A stretch of DNA of 11,833 nucleotides from Thermoplasmata archaeon (GTDB lineage Archaea > Thermoplasmatota > Thermoplasmata > Lutacidiplasmatales > UBA184). Position numbers and translations under genes: made by a program. Under the pieces are notes generated by a model. It was not told the origin of the DNA and searched no databases. It was given only the letters and a program-made list of their open reading frames with translations. Of this stretch, positions 6,877 to 11,833 are shown piece after piece. How positions within the stretch are numbered: position 1 is the first letter of the stretch; each line of letters opens with the position of its first letter. Where the stretch lies: assembly GCA_030046135.1 (NCBI GenBank), contig JASIEC010000152.1:1-11833 (forward strand), in the 5' to 3' direction.

Positions 6877-7203
6877 TTCTCGCGAGGAAGGCTCGACCGC
6901 CGTAGCCCGGTATATCAGACCGTCGACCCGGACCTCGACGGGAGCTCCCACGCGGGGGAGATCTCCGTCGACCGCCGCGATCAGGCGAACCGCATCGGCG
7001 ACCTCGATGAGGGCGAGACGGTGTGGCGGGTTCCACCCTTCCTGAGCGACCTCGAGTTCGGTGGCGGCGAGCACGGTGCCCACTCCGGGCGCCGCGTACC
7101 GTTCGAGTCGGATGCCCCCGCACCTCGGGCAGGGGCCGTCCCCCGGAAGGAACCGACTCTGGCACGCGCTGCAGCGAAAGAGCTCGAGGTCGGGCACGGT
7201 CAC
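6814..7203 (-). CDS. DUF35 zinc-ribbon/OB-fold protein, partner of the thiolase-fold enzyme
   Basis: A 129-residue member of the DUF35 family: an N-terminal rubredoxin-like zinc ribbon with C11-x2-C14 and C25-x2-C28 (FRCSACQSRFLPGDGPCPRCGG), then an OB-fold (about 35-105). In known archaeal complexes DUF35 proteins bridge acetoacetyl-CoA thiolase and HMG-CoA synthase, and in actinobacteria they bind thiolase-fold aldolases (ChsH2-Ltp2). The GTG start at 7203 is chosen because it overlaps the thiolase stop as GTGA and has GGGAGG about six bases upstream; upstream in-frame sequence is antisense-like and Arg-rich. The last 20 residues (110-129, Gly/Pro/Ala-rich) lie beyond the OB-fold and are encoded opposite the 3' part of tRNA-Ser. 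Here it pairs with a thiolase-like protein lacking the usual Cys, and no HMG-CoA synthase is in the window. Confidence 0.85.
   Translation of the reverse strand: MTVPDLELFRCSACQSRFLPGDGPCPRCGGIRLERYAAPGVGTVLAATELEVAQEGWNPPHRLALIEVADAVRLIAAVDGDLPRVGAPVEVRVDGLIYRATAVEPSSRERGEGDSPKAGSAGAPFEPPR
6832..6862 (+). other. 31-nt tRNA intron at T-loop position 59/60 with bulge-helix-bulge fold
   Basis: The pre-tRNA folds as follows. The T stem 6821-6825/6864-6868 is the outer helix. A 3-nt bulge AGT (6861-6863) lies on the 3' strand. The 4-bp central helix is 6826-6829/6857-6860 (U.G, U-A, C-G, and one A.G mismatch). A 3-nt bulge AAG (6830-6832) lies on the 5' strand. The inner helix 6833-6836/6853-6856 follows and, after one bulged C, continues into the hairpin GCCGG-CTGAC-CCGGC (6838-6852). 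Cutting each bulge between its second and third base, the usual rule for archaeal splicing endonuclease, gives exactly the consensus T-loop. Confidence 0.85.
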
Positions 7204-8330
7204 GGAGGCCTCCCGAGGATCGTCACGAAGTTCTGGGACCCCAAGCCCGAGATCGAGTGGGCGAGACCGATTCTCGGGGCTGCGCTGACGGCGCGGGGCC
7301 CGGCCTCGCCCCGAAGTTGCAGCACGATCTCGGCGATCCCCGCGAGGCCGGACGCGCCGACGGGATGCCCTCGACCGAGGAGCCCGCCGCTCGGATTGAC
7401 CGGCAATCGTCCGTCGGGGCGGACCCACCCGTGCTCGTACCAGGACGACCCTTCGCCCGGCCCGCAGATCCCGAGGTCCTCGAGATCGATCAGCGCGAAC
7501 GGAGCGAACGCGTCGTGGACCTCCACGACGCCGAGCTCCTTTCGGGTGATCCGGGCCGCCTCGTACGCTCGCTGCGCGGCCCGTCGGGTCGCGAGGAACG
7601 TCGTGAGGTCCGCGCGATCGACGAGCCGCAGGGAGTCGAATCCTTGGCCCGTCCCGAGGACGGTCGCGGGCCCCTCTCCTCGCTCGAGCACCACGGCCGC
7701 AGCACCGTCCGAGATCGCCGCGCAGTGAAGGAGCCGGAGCGGAAGGGCGATCGGCCGGCTCGCCGCCACCTCTTCCGCACCGACCGGCGTTCGGAACTGG
7801 GCGGCCGGGTTGGTGGCGGCGCGTTCCCGGGCGTGAACGGTCGGCGCTGCGAAGGACATCGGGTCGAGGGAGTGCCGCTCGGCGTACCGCTGCGCGACCA
7901 GCGAAGCGAGGGCCGGCATCGTCGCGCCGACCGCTGCTTCCCCGGGGGCCAACGAGGCGGCCAGTTCGCGCGTCACCGTGGCAGTGGGCCGATCCGTCAT
8001 CTTCTCGGCAGCGACGACCAGGGCCCGATCGGCGCGGCCGGCAGCCACGTACGCGGCGGCCACGTGGAACGCCATCGCGCCCGTCGCGCTCGCGCCGTTG
8101 ACGAGCACGCCCGAGGCGGTTTCGAGGCTCAAGCGCGCCGCGAGGCGCGAGAGGAATGGCTCCGGGCCCCCGGGGGAGTGCGCCAGCATCGTCCCGGCGA
8201 CTAGGAGATCGACCGGCTTTCTCCCGACTCCCTCGAGTGCGAGTCCCGCCGACTCCGTCGCGAGGTCGACGAGGGTCTCCGGACGCTTCCCGAACCGTCC
8301 GACCCCGACGCTCGCGACGCGGACCTTCAT
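7200..8330 (-). CDS. Thiolase-fold enzyme (SCP2/archaeal type) with Ser in place of the nucleophilic Cys
   Basis: A 376-residue protein of full family length. Typical thiolase features: V-N-G-A-S81-A-T-G at the nucleophile turn, AAISDGAAAVVLE (204-216), VEVHDAFA with His272, NPSGGLLGRGHPVGASG (312-328) with Asn312 and His322, and a C-terminal GLAHSISGLG with His358. In canonical thiolases the residue aligned with Ser81 is the Cys that carries the acyl group (N-x-x-C-A-T-G in SCP2-type); here the codon is AGC. The protein may therefore not be a normal acetoacetyl-CoA thiolase. One precedent is the Ltp-type aldolases, which are thiolase-fold, work with a DUF35 partner and lack the Cys. The ATG at 8330 is chosen for its ATGA overlap with the resolvase stop and a GGAGG immediately before it. 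It is co-translated with DUF35 (GTGA overlap). Substrate unknown. Confidence 0.85.
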   Translation of the reverse strand: MKVRVASVGVGRFGKRPETLVDLATESAGLALEGVGRKPVDLLVAGTMLAHSPGGPEPFLSRLAARLSLETASGVLVNGASATGAMAFHVAAAYVAAGRADRALVVAAEKMTDRPTATVTRELAASLAPGEAAVGATMPALASLVAQRYAERHSLDPMSFAAPTVHARERAATNPAAQFRTPVGAEEVAASRPIALPLRLLHCAAISDGAAAVVLERGEGPATVLGTGQGFDSLRLVDRADLTTFLATRRAAQRAYEAARITRKELGVVEVHDAFAPFALIDLEDLGICGPGEGSSWYEHGWVRPDGRLPVNPSGGLLGRGHPVGASGLAGIAEIVLQLRGEAGPRAVSAAPRIGLAHSISGLGSQNFVTILGRPP

Positions 8331-8881
8331 CCTCCGATCGTTCCGGGGCGGTCCGAGAGGTAGAGGAGCCTCTGGAGGAACCTCGAGAGGGGCATCCCCT
8401 CCTCCCACCGGAGCACGCCGTTGCCGTCGCGCGTGGTGTTTACCGGAGGGACCCCGCGGCAGAGGAGTCCCAGGAGCCCCCGCTCCGGCGTCGGCCCCGC
8501 GGCGTAGAGCCTCCAGGCCTCCTCGCCGCGGAGTCCGAGGCGGCGGTACGCGTAGAGGACCATGAGGCCGACCCGGGCGACCGCCCGGCGATGCGCCTCG
8601 AGCTGGGCGTTCGCCCGACCGCTCGCAGCGGTGAACCGGATCACCGGCGCGGACGACGCCTTCACCTCGATCGGGAGGGCGAACTCCCGCCGGAGGGCGA
8701 CCAGGTCGAGGCCGAGCGACCCCGCGCCGCGCACGACGAGGAACGGCTCCTCGATGAGCCGCTCGACGCACCCGCGCTCGGTCGGAGGGACGGATCGGAC
8801 GTAGCCCCGTACGCTCGGGGGATCGCCCGAGAGGAGGCTGCGGAGTTCGCGCTCGTACCCGCCGAAACCGTGGCCCACCAC
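8327..8881 (-). CDS. hjc: Hjc-like Holliday junction resolvase (PD-(D/E)XK nuclease)
   Basis: A 184-residue nuclease with the order of motifs seen in archaeal Hjc: an N-terminal GYERELRSLL with Glu10, VVRGAGSLGLDLVAL with Asp59, IEVKAS with Glu72 and Lys74, then a Gln-containing helix NAQLEAHRRAV. These residues form the metal-binding PD-(D/E)XK site used to cut four-way DNA junctions. Typical Hjc is about 120-150 residues; this one has an extra C-terminal stretch of about 50 residues (from about 130, including PPVNTTRDGNG and RFLQRLLYL) of unknown role. The start is a GTG at 8881 (a second GTG follows directly); a TATA box 29 nt upstream predicts a leaderless mRNA. It is first gene of an operon with the thiolase-fold and DUF35 genes, overlapping the next start by ATGA. 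A related archaeal PD-(D/E)XK nuclease other than Hjc is possible. Confidence 0.75.
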   Translation of the reverse strand: MVGHGFGGYERELRSLLSGDPPSVRGYVRSVPPTERGCVERLIEEPFLVVRGAGSLGLDLVALRREFALPIEVKASSAPVIRFTAASGRANAQLEAHRRAVARVGLMVLYAYRRLGLRGEEAWRLYAAGPTPERGLLGLLCRGVPPVNTTRDGNGVLRWEEGMPLSRFLQRLLYLSDRPGTIGG

Positions 8882-8904
8882 GAAGGGGACACTCCGGTCG
8901 AGGC

Positions 8905-8916
8905 GTTAATATAAGG
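8905..8916. promoter_or_regulatory. Shared near-palindromic TATA box of a divergent gene pair
   Basis: The plus strand reads GTTAATATAAGG and the minus strand CCTTATATTAAC, the only AT-rich patch in the 59-bp gap. Its centre (about 8910) lies 29 nt from the resolvase GTG (8881) and 31 nt from the ATPase GTG (8941), so one element can place leaderless transcripts in both directions. The minus orientation matches the consensus better. Confidence 0.65.
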
Positions 8917-8940
8917 CGGTCGGCGGACTCGCCGTGAACG

Positions 8941-10395
8941 GTGGCCGCCTCCGCCGGGCTCGAGATCGCTCCCGCCGAGCTCGCGGTGGCCCGGGTCCTC
9001 TCGGCCGTCGTCGCCGACGCCGATCGACGGAGGACGCTCCGCGGCGTCGCGACTCAGGGAGCCCGGTTCCGGCTCTCGGATCTCCGGGCCCGTCTCCTCC
9101 GGGAGCGCGTCTTCGAGGACCCGACGAGGCTCCTCGCGCGGCTACGCCGTCGAGGGCTGCTCGGCGAGATCCCGGGCAGCGGGGGGGACCGCGCCTACGA
9201 GGTGCCGTTCCCTGCCGAGCTGCGCGAGATGCTCACCGCCGAAGCGGGCCGACTCGACGCGGGCGAGGGGGGTCCGGGCCTCACCCTCGCCGACGAGACT
9301 GCCGAGATCCGGTCGATGGACGCGGGGTTCCTCGACCTTCTTCGCGAAATCCTGAGCGAACGGCTGGAGGCGACGGTCGAGTTCGGCCGCTCGTTCGGTG
9401 TCGAGATCCTCGCCCGCTACTTCCGTGGCCTGTTTGGCGAGGACCTCTACTTCGACGCGCTCCTGTCGATCCTCCACCAGTACGCGCTCGTCGACGCGCC
9501 GCTCGTCGCGCCGACCGGCCGGACGACAGGCACCACCGGCTTCCACCTGGCGCTGTTCGGGCCCCCGGGCACAGGCAAGACATTCTCGATCGACGACCTT
9601 GTTCGCGGGAACCCGCGGACCGGGGTCCCCGCGCACGGGCTCCCCGGGAGGAACCGCTACTGTGGGGGGATCACCCCTGCCCAGTTCCTCCGTGTCGGCG
9701 CGGCCTACGCGGGACGCACGTTCAATTTCATCGTCCCTGAGTTCAATGACTGGTTCAAGTACCGCGGGATGGTCGAGCCTCTCAAGCTCGTGATGGAGCA
9801 GCGGGAGGTAAAGTGGGAGACGACGTTCGGCACGATCGGTCCTTACACGTTCCGCTCCTTCTTCTCCGTCAACTACAACGTGCGCACCGCCGGGGCGCAG
9901 GAGTACTGGGCGACGATCGCCGACCCCAACTTCGCGGCCCTCGAGGACCGGATGCTCCTGAGGTTCCATCCGATGACCCGGGGACGGTTCCGGGCGGTCG
10001 AGGCGAGCGCCGAACGGCTCGAGCTCGGCGAGCTTGATTTCTCGCTCGCGGGGCCCCTGCGCGACCACCTCACTCTCGTCCACGCGATCGAGACCGGCCA
10101 CCCGCTCGTCGCCCGCCGGTTCCGCGCGCGGCCCGTGCGTCTCGATCCCGGCCTCTACGCGAGGCTGCGGGGCGTCTCGGAGAAGGCGCTCAAGGGGACC
10201 GAGTTCCCGAAGTTCTCGCCGCGGCTCAAGAGCCGGGCGGTCCGGCTCGCCGCCGCGTCGTCGCTCCTGACCTACTTCGGCGAGGCGGACGACGGTCCGC
10301 TCGGAATCGGCCGCACCGAGGCCGAGCTCGCGCAGAGGTTCTACGAGGAGGAGATCCGTGCCCGCGAAGGACGGCACCACCGCCTCGCCGAGTGA
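8941..10395 (+). CDS. MCM/MoxR-like AAA+ ATPase with variant Walker B, N-terminal winged-helix-like region
   Basis: A 484-residue AAA+ ATPase. Residues 1-95 look helical with a winged-helix-like end (RFRLSDLRARLL..LLARLRRRGLLGEI). The ATPase domain has Walker A GPPGTGKT (207-214), a Walker B-like FNFIVPEFND (261-270), a pre-sensor-1 hairpin (LVMEQREVKWETTFGTIGPY), sensor 1 FFSVNYN (308-313, Asn311/313), an arginine-finger region EDRMLLRF (335-342), and a C-terminal lid helix SPRLKSRAVRLAAASSLL with sensor-2 Arg candidates (428, 432, 435). The order and the MEQREV hairpin place it in the MCM/MoxR/Mg-chelatase branch, but it is too short for, and lacks the N-terminal domain of, replicative MCM. 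In Walker B the usual Asp is Pro266, while Glu267 is kept. GTG start at 8941: leaderless spacing from the shared TATA. It overlaps the zinc-ribbon gene by 38 bp, so they probably act together. Role unknown; DNA-related is inference. Confidence 0.75.
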   Translation: MAASAGLEIAPAELAVARVLSAVVADADRRRTLRGVATQGARFRLSDLRARLLRERVFEDPTRLLARLRRRGLLGEIPGSGGDRAYEVPFPAELREMLTAEAGRLDAGEGGPGLTLADETAEIRSMDAGFLDLLREILSERLEATVEFGRSFGVEILARYFRGLFGEDLYFDALLSILHQYALVDAPLVAPTGRTTGTTGFHLALFGPPGTGKTFSIDDLVRGNPRTGVPAHGLPGRNRYCGGITPAQFLRVGAAYAGRTFNFIVPEFNDWFKYRGMVEPLKLVMEQREVKWETTFGTIGPYTFRSFFSVNYNVRTAGAQEYWATIADPNFAALEDRMLLRFHPMTRGRFRAVEASAERLELGELDFSLAGPLRDHLTLVHAIETGHPLVARRFRARPVRLDPGLYARLRGVSEKALKGTEFPKFSPRLKSRAVRLAAASSLLTYFGEADDGPLGIGRTEAELAQRFYEEEIRAREGRHHRLAE

Positions 10396-10834
10396 GGAGC
10401 CCGAAGCCCCCCGCTATCGCCGACCCGACGAGGAGGTCGTGCGCCGGGCGGTCCGGCGGGTCCTGCGCGGACGGCGCGCGTCGTTCCCCTCCCAGGCGGC
10501 GTTCCTCGACGCGGTGGTCGAGTTCGTCCGCCGCGACGAGCCGCTCGCGACAATCGGCGGCCCCAGGCTCCGGCGGCTCCTCGTCGACCTCGAGGGGGTC
10601 CGCCTCTCGGTCCACTACACCGAGCGCGAGGGCGCCCCGCCGCCGTCCTCGTGCCCCGTCTGCGGCGGATCGCTCGCTCCGATCCGGAACCGAACCCTGA
10701 CGGGGGAGTCGGTGGTGCTGGGGCAGCGGTGCACCCGCTGCGACTACTGGACTCACCGCGTACGTCGGGTCCCCGTGCGCTACGGGATCTCTCGGGCCCA
10801 AGGGAGCCCTCGTTCGACCCGAGGGGCGCGCTGA
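10358..10834 (+). CDS. Zinc-ribbon protein encoded with the AAA+ ATPase
   Basis: A 158-residue protein not recognised as a named family. The N-terminal 15 residues are polar; residues 22-80 are Arg-rich and helical (RRAVRRVLRGRRASFPSQAA, then FLDAVVEFVRRDEPLATIGG), a pattern compatible with a helix-turn-helix or winged helix. The C-terminal part has a four-Cys zinc ribbon, C99-P-V-C102 and C125-T-R-C128, followed by DYWTHRVRRVPVRYGI. The GTG at 10358 is chosen because GAGGAGGAG (10345-10353) sits four bases upstream; this places the start inside the ATPase gene, giving a 38-bp overlap and translational coupling. A nucleic-acid-binding adaptor for the ATPase is the likeliest role, by inference. 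It ends 13 bp from the end of the convergent PKD gene; the palindrome GACCGGTC spans its stop codon. Confidence 0.7.
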   Translation: MPAKDGTTASPSEEPEAPRYRRPDEEVVRRAVRRVLRGRRASFPSQAAFLDAVVEFVRRDEPLATIGGPRLRRLLVDLEGVRLSVHYTEREGAPPPSSCPVCGGSLAPIRNRTLTGESVVLGQRCTRCDYWTHRVRRVPVRYGISRAQGSPRSTRGAR

Positions 10835-10847
10835 CCGGTCAAAGGCA

Positions 10848-11833
10848 CTATCGCGGGTGGTCCGGCGGAACGTAGGGCGACGGGGGCCCGGAGGGCGGAG
10901 GTCTCCGCCGGTGATCGACGACGAAGAGGGCGGTCGCTGCCGCCGCGCCGCCGAGGACCAGGCCGAGCACGAGGGCCGGGACGAAGGCGCCCCCCCACCA
11001 GGGGGTCGACGCCGCGTGGGCGGAGAGGACGTGGAGCGTGAACTCCGACCGGAGCGACTCCCCGACCGCGTCGACGGCGGTGACGGTGACGTTGTAGGCG
11101 CCGGGCGCGCCGTAGACGTGCTCGACGGCCGTCCCCGTCGCGGAGGAGCCGTCCCCGAACGACCACGCGACCGCGAGCGACGGGGTTCCTCCGGTGAGGT
11201 TCGCAAAGAAGTCGTAGGCAGCCCCCGCATCGAACGCCCCCGGGAGAGCGGCGACGTTGGACTCGAACGTCCCGGTGAGCGTCGGATTGACGAGGATGCT
11301 CGCGCTCGTTCGCACCGTCAAGCCCGTCGCGTCCGTCACGTTGAGCGTCACGTCGTAGAGGCCGGGCGTGGCCCAGGAATGGCTCGCGTCGACCGTCGAG
11401 AGCGTTCCGCTGTGGTCGCCGAATGCCCAGACGTAGCTCGCGGGGGCGGTCCCGCCTGTGAGTTCCGACGTGAACGCGATCGTCCTTCCCGCGTCGGTGG
11501 AGGTCTGCGGGGTCGCGACGATCCCGTCGATCGGGTCGGCCGCGACGTTCACGACCGCCGACGCGACGCTCTTCGCCCCGCTCGCGTCGGTCGCGGTGAC
11601 CGAGGCGACGTAGAGCCCGGGGCTGAAGTAGACGTGCGCGGTGGCGATGCCGTACCCCGACCCTCCGTCCCCGAAGCTCCAAGAGTAGTTGATCGGAGGT
11701 GTGCCCCCCTCGGTCGACGCCTCGACGTTGAACGGCCAGCCGACGTCGGTGGCGGCCGGAGTGAGCCCACCGAACGTCGCGCTCACCTGGAGCGTCCCGT
11801 TCACGACGAGGGTGGCGTCCGCGATCGCGACCT
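10848..11833 (-). CDS. PKD-repeat surface protein with C-terminal membrane anchor, 5' part outside window
   Basis: The 3' end of a larger surface protein gene; the frame stays open to the window edge (the nine codons before the in-frame GTG at 11804 read as a typical strand ending LVV), so the N-terminus is missing. Numbering from that GTG, three PKD domains are visible, with signatures YSWSFGDGGSG (40-50), YVWAFGDHSG (124-133) and VAWSFGDGSS (212-221), each followed by HVYFSPGLY-, SHSWATPGLY- or HVYGAPGAY-type strands and a VT..D..G end. A transmembrane helix follows (about 273-296, FVPALVLGLVLGGAAAATAL), then a positive stop-transfer HRRR and a short Pro-rich cytoplasmic tail. PKD domains are beta-sandwiches common in archaeal surface layers and adhesins. 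There are few Cys, unlike the giant protein at 2493-6485. The function of the missing N-terminus cannot be judged. Confidence 0.85.
   Translation of the reverse strand, partial: VAIADATLVVNGTLQVSATFGGLTPAATDVGWPFNVEASTEGGTPPINYSWSFGDGGSGYGIATAHVYFSPGLYVASVTATDASGAKSVASAVVNVAADPIDGIVATPQTSTDAGRTIAFTSELTGGTAPASYVWAFGDHSGTLSTVDASHSWATPGLYDVTLNVTDATGLTVRTSASILVNPTLTGTFESNVAALPGAFDAGAAYDFFANLTGGTPSLAVAWSFGDGSSATGTAVEHVYGAPGAYNVTVTAVDAVGESLRSEFTLHVLSAHAASTPWWGGAFVPALVLGLVLGGAAAATALFVVDHRRRPPPSGPPSPYVPPDHPR

Noticed and set aside
6814..7428. A longer DUF35 protein starting at 7428
   Set aside because: The extra 75 residues are Arg-rich and overlap the thiolase coding sequence in another frame; the GTG at 7203 has a Shine-Dalgarno site and the operon-type GTGA overlap.
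7200..8771. A longer thiolase starting at 8771
   Set aside because: The added N-terminus is an Arg/Pro-rich shadow of the resolvase gene; the family N-terminus begins at MKVRVASVGVG (8330).
9142..10380. A 412-codon open frame antisense to the AAA+ ATPase
   Set aside because: The plus-strand frame has Walker A, PS1 hairpin, sensor 1 and Arg finger motifs; the antisense product is Arg/Glu/Pro-rich shadow.

Overview
The window looks like a chromosomal segment of a high-GC archaeon, most likely a member of Thermoplasmatota (for example the soil-dwelling high-GC lineages; this placement is inference). Supporting signs are TATA-box promoters about 30 nt upstream of start codons (leaderless-type transcripts), an Hjc-type Holliday junction resolvase, a thiolase/DUF35 gene pair, PKD-domain surface proteins, a giant secreted protein carrying the E-x-GLP 'TFTESGLPxGTxWSVTLNG' module that is common in Thermoplasmata surface proteins, and a tRNA with an archaeal bulge-helix-bulge intron. 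No mobile element, CRISPR array, rRNA or integrase is visible.

Layout. 1-756 (+): 3' part of an ABC-2 type transporter permease, convergent with a six-helix membrane protein of unknown function (866-1765, -). A short divergent promoter region (1766-1939) separates that gene from a small four-helix membrane protein (1940-2410, +). Next comes a 1330-residue exported repeat protein (2493-6485, -), built from six copies of an Ig-like module with an invariant C-x11-C pair, flanked by E-x-GLP modules. A 277-base non-coding stretch (6486-6762) holds the promoter of that gene, an 8-bp inverted repeat and a weak tRNA promoter. It leads to tRNA-Ser(GCU) at 6763-6876, which is interrupted in the T-loop by a 31-nt intron with a near-perfect bulge-helix-bulge fold.

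From 8881 down to 6814 (-) runs a tightly overlapped three-gene operon: Hjc-like resolvase, thiolase-fold enzyme and DUF35 zinc-ribbon/OB-fold partner, joined by ATGA and GTGA stop/start overlaps. The thiolase-fold protein has Ser where the nucleophilic Cys should be, and the last 20 codons of the DUF35 gene are antisense to the tRNA. A single near-palindromic TATA element (around 8910) sits midway between the resolvase start and a divergent gene for an MCM/MoxR-like AAA+ ATPase (8941-10395, +), which overlaps a zinc-ribbon protein gene (10358-10834, +). The window ends in the 3' part of a membrane-anchored PKD-repeat protein (10848-11833, -).

Functionally the window mixes cell-surface genes (both ends and the centre) with a divergent DNA-transaction-like cluster (resolvase versus AAA+ ATPase plus zinc ribbon) and an acyl-CoA enzyme pair. 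The best-supported unusual item is the T-loop tRNA intron. The Cys-to-Ser thiolase and the Walker B-variant AAA+ protein are the next most interesting.
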